A stretch of 64,000 bases of DNA from assembly GCA_964036045.1 (NCBI GenBank), contig CAXIWF010000081.1, positions 1-64,000 on the forward strand. The letters are read 5' to 3'. The stretch is from Eutreptiella sp. 'Long Island Sound 2002' (taxonomy: Eukaryota > Euglenozoa > Euglenophyceae > Eutreptiales > Eutreptiaceae). A program made the position numbers and the translations under genes. The notes under the pieces are model-generated. The model worked only from the letters and a program-made list of their open reading frames with translations, did no database searches and was not told the DNA's origin. The number at the start of each line of letters is the position of its first letter. Position 1 is the first letter of the stretch. Positions 47,267 through 60,000 of the stretch are shown here, piece after piece.

Positions 47267-50200
47267 TTGAGATATTTGGGGCGCAAGTTGCAAGGAATAA
47301 AGGGATTGGAGAGAAATTCCACCATAGCTGGTCCGGGAGAGTCCGATGCGTGGGAGCACCTGGGCGCCAAAGTGATCGTACTGGCTTGTTGGACTTTTTC
47401 AGTCACCAAAACATGCAAACTAGCGGAAACAGGCATCGGAAACGTGTTACGCCACTTCTCACGATCGTTTTGAGTATATGTGAGCCCGTTTTTTGGGCCG
47501 TTTAGCATCATTTAAGAGATGAAAACAGAAAACTCCTGAGTTTGGGTGATTTTGAAGATTGGCAGAGCCGGAAAAAAAATTTTTTTTCGAGGGGGGGGTC
47601 CAAAAAATGCGAAAATTTTTTTTCGCATTTTTGGGTACTATTTGACGTGGACTTTGCAATGAAAGCAAAAAAAACGGGGATGCGCATACCAGTTTGGAGA
47701 TATGGGCCTTGCAAAAATTCGGTCCAAGAGGGTTGGAAACTTTGTTTTGCCGTTTTCTCCGTTTTTTTTTTCTCGGCACAGGGGTGCACCCACACCCACC
47801 ACCGACCACGTATTGGTGCCAAACCAACCTCAAATATGATTTTTGGGGGTTAGGGACAACATGGCCCCACCAACCGCCCAAAATTGCAGGGTGGCTTGCC
47901 CCCTCGGCAACGGCAAAGGGCCGCACCGCTTGGGACGGGGCTTCCCCGCTTGCCCAAGGGGGCCCCCCTCCGGTCGCATTGAGCACGTCGTATAGGGGGG
48001 TAAACGCCACCAGTTTTGAGATATTTGGGGCGCAAGTTGCAAGGAATAAAGGGATTGGAGAGAAATTCCACCATAGCTGGTCCGGGAGAGTCCGATGCGT
48101 GGGAGCACCTGGGCGCCAAAGTGATCGTACTGGCTTGTTGGACTTTTTCAGTCACCAAAACATGCAAACTAGCAGAAACAGGCATCGGAAACGTGTTACG
48201 CCACTTCTCACGATCGTTTTGAGTATATGTGAGCCCGTTTTTTGGGCCGTTTAGCATCATTTAAGAGATGAAAACAGAAAACTCCTGAGGTTGGGTGATT
48301 TTGAAGATTGGCATGGCCGGAGAAAAAAATTTTTTTCGAGGGGGGGGTCCAAAAAATGCGAAAATTTTTTTCGCATTTTTGGGTACTATTTGACGTGGAC
48401 TTTGCAATGAAAGCAAAAAAAACGGGGATGCGCATACCAGTTTGGAGATATGGGCCTTGCAAAAATTCGGTCCAAGAGGGTTGGAAACTTTGTTTTGCCG
48501 TTTTCTCCGTTTTTTTTTTTCTCGGCACAGGGGTGCACCCACACCCACCACCGACCACGTATTGGTGCCAAACCAACCTCAAATATGATTTTTGGGGGTT
48601 AGGGACAACATGGCCCCACCAACCGCCCAAAATTGCAGGGTGGCTTGCCCCCTGGGCAACGGCAAAGGGCCGCACCCCTTGGGACGGGGCTTTGCCGCTT
48701 GCCCAAGGGGGCCCCCCTCCGGTCGCATTGAGCACGTCGTATAGGGGGGTAAACGCCACCAGTTTTGAGATATTTGGGGCGCAAGTTGCAAGGAATAAAG
48801 GGATTGGAGAGAAATTCCACCATAGCTGGTCCGGGAGAGTCCGATGCGTGGGAGCACCTGGGCGCCAAAGTGATCGTACTGGCTTGTTGGACTTTTTCAG
48901 TCACCAAAACATGCAAACTAGCGGAAACAGGCATCGGAAACGTGTTACGCCACTTCTCACGATCGTTTTGAGTATATGTGAGCCCGTTTTTTGGGCCGTT
49001 TAGCATCATTTAAGAGATGAAAACAGAAAACTCCTGAGTTTGGGTGATTTTGAAGATTGGCAGAGCCGGAAAAAAATTTTTTTTTCGAGGGGGGGGTCCA
49101 AAAAATGCGAAAATTTTTTTTCGCATTTTTGGGTACTATTTGACGTGGACTTTGCAATGAAAGCAAAAAAAACGGGGATGCGCATACCAGTTTGGAGATA
49201 TGGGCCTTGCAAAAATTCGGTCCAAGAGGGTTGGAAACTTTGTTTTGCCGTTTTCTCCGTTTTTTTTTTCTCGGCACAGGGGTGCACCCACACCCACCAC
49301 CGACCACGTATTGGTGCCAAACCAACCTCAAATATGATTTTTGGGGGTTAGGGACAACATGGCCCCACCAACCGCCCAAAATTGCAGGCTGGCTTGCCCC
49401 CTGGGCAACGGCAAAGGGCCGCACCCCTTGGGACGGGGCTTCCCCGCTTGCCCAAGGGGGCCCCCCTCCGGTCGCATTGAGCACGTCGTATAGGGGGGTA
49501 AACGCCACCAGTTTTGAGATATTTGGGGCGCAAGTTGCAAGGAATAAAGGGATTGGAGAGAAATTCCACCATAGCTGGTCCGGGAGAGTCCGATGCGTGG
49601 GAGCACCTGGGCGCCAAAGTGATCGTACTGGCTTGTTGGACTTTTTCAGTCACCAAAACATGCAAACTAGCGGAAACAGGCATCGGAAACGTGTTACGCC
49701 ACTTCTCACGATCGTTTTGAGTATATGTGGGCCCGTTTTTTGGGCCGTTTAGCATCATTTAAGAGATGAAAACAGAAAACTCCTGAGTTTGGGTGATTTT
49801 GAAGATTGGCATGGCCGGAGAAAAAAATTTTTTTTCGAGGGGGGGGTCCAAAAAATGCGAAAATTTTTTTTCGCATTTTTGGGTACTATTTGACGTGGAC
49901 TTTGCAATTAAGGCAAAAAAAACGGGGATGCGCATACCAGTTTGGAGATATGGGCCTTGCAAAAATTCGGTCCAAGAGGGTTGGAAACTTTGTTTTGCCG
50001 TTTTCTCCGTTTTTTTTTCTCGGCACAGGGGTGCACCCACACCCACCACCGACCACGTATTGGTGCCAAACCAACCTCAAATATGATTTTTGGGGGTTAG
50101 GGACAACATGGCCCCACCAACCGCCCAAAATTGCAGGGTGGCCTGCCCCCTGGGCAACGGCAAAGGGCCGCACCCCTTGGGACGGGGCTTCCCCGCTTGC

Positions 50201-52507
50201 CCAAGGGGGCCCCCCTCCGGTCGCATTGAGCACGTCGTATAGGGGGGTAAACGCCACCAGTTTTGAGATATTTGGGGCGCAAGTTGCAAGGAATAAAGGG
50301 ATTGGAGAGAAATACCACCATAGCTGGTCCGGGAGAGTCCGATGCGTGGGAGCACCTGGGCGCCAAAGTGATCGTACTGGCTTGTTGGACTTTTTCAGTC
50401 ACCAAAACATGCAAACTAGCAGAAACAGGCATCGGAAACGTGTTACGCCACTTCTCACGATCGTTTTGAGTATATGTGGGCCCGTTTTTTGGGCCGTTTA
50501 GCATCATTTGAGAGATGAAAACAGAAAACTCCTGAGTTTGGGTGATTTTGAAGATTGGCATGGCCGGAGAAAAAATTTTTTTTCGAGGGGGGGGTCCAAA
50601 AAATGCGAAAATTTTTTTTCGCATTTTTGGGTACTATTTGACGTGGACTTTGCAATGAAAGCAAAAAAAACGGGGATGCGCATACCAGTTTGGAGATATG
50701 GGCCTTGCAAAAATTCGGTCCAAGAGGGTTGGAAACTTTGTTTTGCCGTTTTCTCCGTTTTTTTTTCTCGGCACAGGGGTGCACCCACACCCACCACCGA
50801 CCACGTATTGGTGCCAAACCAACCTCAAATATGATTTTTGGGGGTTAGGGACAACATGGCCCCACCAACCGCCCAAAATTGCAGGGTGGCTTGCCCCCTG
50901 GGCAACGGCAAAGGGCCGCACCCCTTGGGACGGGGCTTCCCCGCTTGCCCAAGGGTGCCCCCCTCCGGTCGCATTGAGCACGTCGTATAGGGGGGTAAAC
51001 GCCACCAGTTTTGAGATATTTGGGGCGCAAGTTGCAAGGAATAAAGGGATTGGAGAGAAATTCCACCATAGCTGGTCCGGGAGAGTCCGATGCGTGGGAG
51101 CACCTGGGCGCCAAAGTGATCGTACTGGCTTGTTGGACTTTTTCAGTCACCAAAACATGCAAACTAGCAGAAACAGGCATCGGAAACGTGTTACGCCACT
51201 TCTCACGATCGTTTTGAGTATATGTGAGCCCGTTTTTTGGGCCGTTTAGCATCATTTAAGAGATGAAAACAGAAAACTCCTGAGTTTGGGTGATTTTGAA
51301 GATTGGCATGGCCGGAGAAAAATTTTTTTTTCGAGGGGGGGGTCCAAAAAATGCGAAAATTTTTTTTCGCATTTTTGGGTACTATTTGACGTGGACTTTG
51401 CAATGAAAGCAAAAAAAACGGGGATGCGCATACCAGTTTGGAGATATGGGCCTTGCAAAAATTCGGTCCAAGAGGGTTGGAAACTTTGTTTTGCCGTTTT
51501 CTCCGTTTTTTTTTCTCGGCACAGGGGTGCACCCACACCCACCACCGACCACGTATTGGTGCCAAACCAACCTCAAATATGATTTTTGGGGGTTAGGGAC
51601 AACATGGCCCCACCAACCGCCCAAAATTGCAGGGTGGCTTGCCCCCTGGGCAACGGCAAAGGGCCGCACCCCTTGGGACGGGGCTTTGCCGCTTGCCCAA
51701 GGGGGCCCCCCTCCGGTCGCATTGAGCACCTCGTATAGGGGGGTAAACGCCACCAGTTTTGAGATATTTGGGGCGCAAGTTGCAAGGAATAAAGGGATTG
51801 GAGAGAAATTCCACCATAGCTGGTCCGGGAGAGTCCGATGCGTGGGAGCACCTGGGCGCCAAAGTGATCGTACTGGCTTGTTGGACTTTTTCAGTCACCA
51901 AAACATGCAAACTAGCGGAAACAGGCATCGGAAACGTGTTACGCCACTTCTCACCATCGTTTTGAGTATATGTGAGCCCGTTTTTTGGGCCGTTTAGCAT
52001 CATTTAAGAGATGAAAACAGAAAACTCCTGAGTTTGGGTGATTTTGAAGATTGGCATGGCCGGAGAAAAATTTTTTTTTCGAGGGGGGGGTCCAAAAAAT
52101 GCGAAAATTTTTTTTCGCATTTTTGGGTACTATTTGACGTGGACTTTGCAATGAAAGCAAAAAAAACGGGGATGCGCATACCAGTTGGGAGATATGGGCC
52201 TTGCAAAAATTCGGTCCAAGAGGGTTGGAAACTTTGTTTTGCCGTTTTCTCCGTTTTTTTTTTCTCGGCACAGGGGTGCACCCACACCCACCACCGACCA
52301 CGTATTGGTGCCAAACCAACCTCAAATATGATTTTTGGGGGTTAGGGACAACATGGCCCCACCAACCGCCCAAAATTGCAGGGTGGCTTGCCCCCTGGGC
52401 AACGGCAAAGGGCCGCACCCCTTGGGACGGGGCTTTGCCGCTTGCCCAAGGGGGCCCCCCTCCGGTCGCATTGAGCACGTCGTATAGGGGGGTAAACGCC
52501 ACCAGTT
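47267..52507 (+). repeat. Seven-monomer higher-order unit, copy 2 (5241 bp)
   Basis: This is a near-perfect tandem copy of 42025-47266. Reading the two side by side I found four differences: T11 against T12 in the T run (~48510 and ~43268); A7T9 against A8T8 at the junction (~49070 and ~43829); catttgagag against catttaagag (~50510 and ~45269); and an unbroken T run in the hairpin core where copy 1 has ttttgttt (~46123). Identity ends where accagcagaaac (~52661) replaces actagcggaaac. That is roughly 99.9% identity, far above that of random monomer pairs in the array. Confidence 0.95.
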
Positions 52508-54004
52508 TTGAGATATTTGGGGCGCAAGTTGCAAGGAATAAAGGGATTGGAGAGAAATTCCACCATAGCTGGTCCGGGAGAGTCCGATGCGTGGGAGCAC
52601 CTGGGCGCCAAAGTGATCGTACTGGCTTGTTGGACTTTTTCAGTCACCAAAACATGCAAACCAGCAGAAACAGGCATCGGAAACGTGTTACGCCACTTCT
52701 CACGATCGTTTTGAGTATATGTGAGCCCGTTTTTTGGGCCGTTTAGCATCATTTAAGAGATGAAAACAGAAAACTCCTGAGTTTGGGTGATTTTGAAGAT
52801 TGGCATGGCCGGAGAAAAAATTTTTTTCGAGGGGGGGGTCCAAAAAATGCGAAAATTTTTTTTCGCATTTTTGGGTACTATTTGACGTGGACTTTGCAAT
52901 GAAAGCAAAAAAAACGGGGATGCGCATACCAGTTTGGAGATATGGGCCTTGCAAAAATTCGGTCCAAGAGGGTTGGAAACTTTGTTTTGCCGTTTTCTCC
53001 GTTTTTTTTTTCTCGGCACAGGGGTGCACCCACACCCACCACCGACCACGTATTGGTGCCAAACCAACCTCAAATATGATTTTTGGGGGTTAGGGACAAC
53101 ATGGCCCCACCAACCGCCCAAAATTGCAGGGTGGCTTGCCCCCTGGGCAACGGCAAAGGGCCGCACCCCTTGGGACGGGGCTTTGCCGCTTGCCCAAGGG
53201 GGCCCCCCTCCGGTCGCATTGAGCACGTCGTATAGGGGGGTAAACGCCACCAGTTTTGAGATATTTGGGGCGCAAGTTGCAAGGAATAAAGGGATTGGAG
53301 AGAAATTCCACCATAGCTGGTCCGGGAGAGTCCGATGCGTGGGAGCACCTGGGCGCCAAAGTGATCGTACTGGCTTGTTGGACTTTTTCAGTCACCAAAA
53401 CATGCAAACTAGCAGAAACAGGCATCGGAAACGTGTTACGCCACTTCTCACGATGGTTTTGAGTATATGTGAGCCCGTTTTTTGGGCCGTTTAGCATCAT
53501 TTAAGAGATGAAAACAGAAAACTCCTGAGTTTGGGTGATTTTGAAGATTGGCATGGCCGGAGAAAAAATTTTTTTTCGAGGGGGGGGTCCAAAAAATGCG
53601 AAAATTTTTTTTCGCATTTTTGGGTACTATTTGACGTGGACTTTGCAATGAAAGCAAAAAAAACGGGGATGCGCATACCAGTTTGGAGATATGGGCCTTG
53701 CAAAAATTCGGTCCAAGAGGGTTGGAAACTTTGTTTTGCCGTTTTCTCCGTTTTTTTTTTCTCGGCACAGGGGTGCACCCACACCCACCACCGACCACGT
53801 ATTGGTGCCAAACCAACCTCAAATATGATTTTTGGGGGTTAGGGACAACATGGCCCCACCAACCGCCCAAAATTGCAGGGTGGCTTGCCCCCTGGGCAAC
53901 GGCAAAGGGCCGCACCCCTTGGGACGGGGCTTTGCCGCTTGCCCAAGGGGGCCCCCCTCCGGTCGCATTGAGCACGTCGTATAGGGGGGTAAACGCCACC
54001 AGTT
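52508..54004 (+). repeat. Array block 17: two monomers right of the seven-monomer duplication
   Basis: Monomers 52508 and 53256 are atggccgg-class copies with ctttgccgc. They lack the private markers that a third copy of the seven-monomer unit would carry, so the duplication stops here. Private changes include accagcag (~52661), tcacgatggtt (~53451) and, just after the block, gagtcggatgcg at ~54080. Confidence 0.75.
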
Positions 54005-57000
54005 TTGAGATATTTGGGGCGCAAGTTGCAAGGAATAAAGGGATTGGAGAGAAATTCCACCATAGCTGGTCCGGGAGAGTCGGATGCGTGGGAGCACCTG
54101 GGCGCCAAAGTGATCGTACTGGCTTGTTGGACTTTTTCAGTCACCAAAACATGCAAACTAGCAGAAACAGGCATCGGAAACGTGTTACGCCACTTCTCAC
54201 GATCGTTTTGAGTATATGTGAGCCCGTTTTTTGGGCCGTTTAGCATCATTTAAGAGATGAAAACAGAAAACTCCTGAGTTTGGGTGATTTTGAAGATTGG
54301 CAGAGCCGGAAAAAAATTTTTTTTCGAGGGGGGGGTCCAAAAAATGCGAAAATTTTTTTTCGCATTTTTGGGTACTATTTGACGTGGACTTTGCAATGAA
54401 AGCAAAAAAAACGGGGATGCGCATACCAGTTTGGAGATATGGGCCTTGCAAAAATTCGGTCCAAGAGGGTTGGAAACTTTGTTTTGCCGTTTTCTCCGTT
54501 TTTTTTTCTCGGCACAGGGGTGCACCCACACCCACCACCGACCACGTATTGGTGCCAAACCAACCTCAAATATGATTTTTGGGGGTTAGGGACAACATGG
54601 CCCCACCAACCGCCCAAAATTGCAGGGTGGCTTGCCCCCTGGGCAACGGCAAAGGGCCGCACCCCTTGGGACGGGGCTTCCCCGCTTGCCCAAGGGGTCC
54701 CCCTCCGGTCGCATTGAGCACGTCGTATAGGGGGGTAAACGCCACCAGTTTTGAGATATTTGGGGCGCAAGTTGCAAGGAATAAAGGGATTGGAGAGAAA
54801 TTCCACCATAGCTGGTCCGGGAGAGTCCGATGCGTGGGAGCACCTGGGCGCCAAAGTGATCGTACTGGCTTGTTGGACTTTTTCAGTCACCAAAACATGC
54901 AAACTAGCGGAAACAGGCATCGGAAACGTGTTACGCCACTTCTCACGATCGTTTTGAGTATATGTGAGCCCGTTTTTTGGGCCGTTTAGCATCATTTAAG
55001 AGATGAAAACGGAAAACTCCTGAGGTTGGGTGATTTTGAAGATTGGCAGAGCCGGAAAAAAAATTTTTTTTCGAGGGGGGGGTCCTAAAAATGCGAAAAT
55101 TTTTTTTCGCATTTTTGGGTACTATTTGACGTGGACTTTGCAATGAAAGCAAAAAAAACGGGGATGCGCATACCAGTTTGGAGATATGGGCCTTGCAAAA
55201 ATTCGGTCCAAGAGGGTTGGAAACTTTGTTTTGCCGTTTTCTCCGTTTTTTTTTCTCGGCACAGGGGTGCACCCACACCCACCACCGACCACGTATTGGT
55301 GCCAAACCAACCTCAAATATGATTTTTGGGGGTTAGGGACAACATGGCCCCACCAACCACCCAAAATTGCAGGGTGGCTTGCCCCCTGGGCAACGGCAAA
55401 GGGCCGCACCCCTTGGGACGGGGCTTCCCCGCTTGCCCAAGGGGGCCCCCCTCCGGTCGCATTGAGCACGTCGTATAGGGGGGTAAACGCCACCAGTTTT
55501 GAGATATTTGGGGCGCAAGTTGCAAGGAATAAAGGGATTGGTGAGAAATTCCACCATAGCTGGTCCGGGAGAGTCCGATGCGTGGGAGCACCTGGGCGCC
55601 AAAGTGATCGTACTGGCTTGTTGGACTTTTTCAGTCACCAAAACATGCAAACTAGCGGCAACAGGCATCGGAAACGTGTTACGCCACTTCTCACGATCGT
55701 TTTGAGTATATGTGAGCCCGTTTTTTGGGCCGTTTAGCATCATTTAAGAGATGAAAACAGAAAACTCCTGAGGTTGGGTGATTTTGAAGATTGGCAGAGC
55801 CGGAAAAAAAATTTTTTTTCGAGGGGGGGGTCCAAAAAATGCGAAAATTTTTTTTCGCATTTTTGGGTACTATTTGACGTGGACTTTGCAATGAAAGCAA
55901 AAAAAACGGGGATGCGCATACCAGTTTGGAGATATGGGCCTTGCAAAAATTCGGTCCAAGAGGGTTGGAAACTTTGTTTTGCCGTTTTCTCCGTTTTTTT
56001 TTCTCGGCACAGGGGTGCACCCACACCCACCACCGACCACGTATTGGTGCCAAACCAACCTCAAATATGATTTTTGGGGGTTAGGGACAACATGGCCCCA
56101 CCAACCGCCCAAAATTGCAGGGTGGCTTGCCCCCTGGGCAACGGCAAAGGGCCGCACCCCTTGGGACGGGGCTTCCCCGCTTGCCCAAGGGGGCCCCCCT
56201 CCGGTCGCATTGAGCACGTCGTATAGGGGGGTAAACGCCACCAGTTTTGAGATTCTTGGGGCGCAAGTTGCAAGGAATAAAGGGATTGGAGAGAAATTCC
56301 ACGATAGCTGGTCCGGGAGAGTCCGATGCGTGGCAGCACCTGGGCGTCAAAGTGATCGTACTGGCTTGTTGGACTTTTTCAGTCACCGAAACATGCAAAC
56401 CAGCAGAAACAGGCATCGGAAACGTGTTACGCCACTTCTCACGATCGTTTTGAGTATATGTGAGCCCGTTTTTTGGGTCGTTTAGCATCATTTAAGAGAT
56501 GAAAACAGAAAACTCCTGAGTTTGGGTGATTTTGAAGATTGGCAGAGCCGGAAAAAAATTTTTTTTCGAGGGGGGGGTCCAAAAAATGCGAAAAAATTTT
56601 TTCGCATTTTTGGGTACTATTTGACGTGGACTTTGCAATGAAAGCAAAAAAAAACGGGGATGCGCATACCAGTTTGGAGATATGGGCCTTGCAAAAATTC
56701 GGTCCAAGAGGGTTGGAAACTTTGTTTTGCCGTTTTCTCCGTTTTTTTTTTCTCGGCACAGGGGTGCACCCACACCCACCACCGACCACGTATTGGTGCC
56801 AAACCAACCTCAAATATGATTTTTGGGGGTTGGGGACAACATGGCCCCACCAACCGCCCAAAATTGCAGGGTGGCTTGCCCCCTGGGCAACGGCAAAGGG
56901 CCGCACCCCTTGGGACGGGGCTTCCCCGCTTGCCCAAGGGGTCCCCCTCCGGTCGCATTGAGCACGTCGTATAGGGGGGTAAACGCCACCAGTTTTGAGA

Positions 57001-60000
57001 TATTTGGGGCGCAAGTTGCAAGGAATAAAGGGATTGGAGAGAAATTCCACCATAGCTGGTCCGGGAGAGTCCGATGCGTGGGAGCACCTGGGCGTCAAAG
57101 TGATCGTACTGGCTTGTTGGACTTTTTCAGTCACCGAAACATGCAAACTAGCAGAAACAGGCATCGGAAACGTGTTACGCCACTTCTCACGATCGTTTTG
57201 AGTATATGTGGGCCCGTTTTTTGGGCCGTTTAGCATCATTTAAGAGATGAAAACGGAAAACTCCTGAGGTTGGGTGATTTTGAAGATTGGCAGAGCCGGA
57301 AAAAAAATTTTTTTTCGAGGGGGGGGTCCAAAAAATGCGAAAATTTTTTTTCGCATTTTTGGGTACTATTTGACGTGGACTTTGCAATGAAAGCAAAAAA
57401 AACGGGGATGCGCATACCAGTTTGGAGATATGGGCCTTGCAAAAATTCGGTCCAAGAGGGTTGGAAACTTTGTTTTGCCGTTTTCTCCGTTTTTTTTTTC
57501 TCGGCACAGGGGTGCACCCACACCCACCACCGACCACGTATTGGTGCCAAACCAACCTCAAATATGATTTTTGGGGGTTAGGGACAACATGGCCCCACCA
57601 ACCGCCCAAAATTGCAGGGTGGCTTGCCCCCTGGGCAACGGCAAAGGGCCGCACCCCTTGGGACGGGGCTTCCCCGCTTGCCCAAGGGGGCCCCCCTCCG
57701 GTCGCATTGAGCACGTCGTATAGGGGGGTAAACGCCACCAGTTTTGAGATATTTGGGGCGCAAGTTGCAAGGAATAAAGGGATTGGAGAGAAATTCCACC
57801 ATAGCTGGTCCGGGAGAGTCCGATGCGTGGGAGCACCTGGGCGCCAAAGTGATCGTACTGGCTTGTTGGACTTTTTCAGTCACCAAAACATGCAAACTAG
57901 CAGAAACAGGCATCGGAAACGTGTTACGCCACTTCTCACGATCGTTTTGAGTATATGTGGGCCCGTTTTTTGGGCCGTTTAGCATCATTTAAGAGATGAA
58001 AACAGAAAACTCCTGAGTTTGGGTGATTTTGAAGACTGGCATGGCCGGAGAAAAAATTTTTTTTTCGAGGGGGGGGTCCGAAAAATGCGAAAATTTTTTT
58101 TCGCATTTTTGGGTACTATTTGACGTGGACTTTGCAATGAAAGCAAAAAAAACGGGGATGCGCATACCAGTTTGGAGATATGGGCCTTGCAAAAATTCGG
58201 TCCAAGAGGGTTGGAAACTTTGTTTTGCCGTTTTCTCCGTTTTTTTTTCTCGGCACAGGGGTGCACCCACACCCACCACCGACCACGTATTGGTGCCAAA
58301 CCAACCTCAAATATGATTTTTGGGGGTTAGGGACAACATGGCCCCACCAACCGCCCAAAATTGCAGGGTGGCTTGCCCCCTGGGCAACGGCAAAGGGCCG
58401 CACCCTTGGGACGGGGCTTCCCCGCTTGCCCAAGGGGGCCCCCCTCCGGTCGCATTGAGCACGTCGTATAGGGGGGTAAACGCCACCAGTTTTGAGATAT
58501 TTGGGGCGCAAGTTGCAAGGAATAAAGGGATTGGAGAGAAATTCCACCATAGCTGGTCCGGGAGAGTCCGATGCGTGGGAGCACCTGGGCGCCAAAGTGA
58601 TCGTACTGGCTTGTTGGACTTTTTCAGTCACCAAAACATGCAAACTAGCAGAAACAGGCATCGGAAACGTGTTACGCCACTTCTCACGATCGTTTTGAGT
58701 ATATGTGAGCCCGTTTTTTGGGTCGTTTAGCATCATTTAAGAGATGAAAACAGAAAACTCCTGAGTTTGGGTGATTTTGAAGATTGGCATGGCCGGAGAA
58801 AAAATTTTTTTTCGAGGGGGGGGTCCAAAAAATGCGAAAATTTTTTTTCGCATTTTTGGGTACTATTTGACGTGGACTTTGCAATGAAAGCAAAAAAAAC
58901 GGGGATGCGCATACTAGTTTGGAGATATGGGCCTTGCAAAAATTCGGTCCAAGAGGGTTGGAAACTTTGTTTTGCCGTTTTCTCCGTTTTTTTTTTCTCG
59001 GCACAGGTGCACCCACACCCACCACCGACCACGTATTGGTGCCAAACCAACCTCAAATATGATTTTTGGGGGTTAGGGACAACATGGCCCCACCAACCGC
59101 CCAAAATTGCAGGGTGGCTTGCCCCCTGGGCAACGGCAAAGGGCCGCACCCCTTGGGACGGGGCTTTGCCGCTTGCCCAAGGGGGCCCCCCTCCGGTCGC
59201 ATTGAGCACGTCGTATAGGGGGGTAAACGCCACCAGTTTTGAGATATTTGGGGCGCAAGTTGCAAGGAATAAAGGGATTGGAGAGAAATTCCACCATAGC
59301 TGGTCCGGGAGAGTCCGATGCGTGGGAGCACCTGGGCGCCAAAGTGATCGTACTGGCTTGTTGGACTTTTTCAGTCACCAAAACATGCAAACTAGCGGAA
59401 ACGGGCATCGGAAACGTGTTACGCCACTTCTCACGATCGTTTTGAGTATATGTGAGCCCGTTTTTTGGGCCGTTTAGCATCATTTAAGAGATGAAAACAG
59501 AAAACTCCTGAGTTTGGGTGATTTTGAAGATTGGCATGGCCGGAGAAAAAAATTTTTTTCGAGGGGGGGGTCCAAAAAATGCGAAAATTTTTTTTCGCAT
59601 TTTTGGGTACTATTTGAGGTGGACTTTGCAATGAAAGCAAAAAAAATGGGGATGCGCATACCAGTTTGGAGATATGGGCCTTGCAAAAATTCGGTCCAAG
59701 AGGGTTGGAAACTTTGTTTTGCCGTTTTCTCCGTTTTTTTTTCTCGGCACAGGGGTGCACCCACACCCACCACCGACCACGTATTGGTGCCAAACCAACC
59801 TCAAATATGATTTTTGGGGGTTAGGGACAACATGGCCCCACCAACCGCCCAAAATTGCAGGGTGGCTTGCCCCCTGGGCAACGGCAAAGGGCCGCACCCC
59901 TAGGGACGGGGCTTTGCCGCTTGCCCAAGGGGGCCCCCCTCCGGTCGCATTGAGCACGTCGTATAGGGGGGTAAACGCCACCAGTTTTGAGATATTTGGG

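Noticed and set aside
56439-57239. 266-codon minus-strand frame (also 206-248 codons near 54.4, 58.1, 60.2 and 63.2 kb)
   Set aside because: The extra length comes from single-base deletions in the G/C block (GGGGTCCCCC, or one C lost from caccccttggg near 58.4 kb) that fuse two spurious frames.
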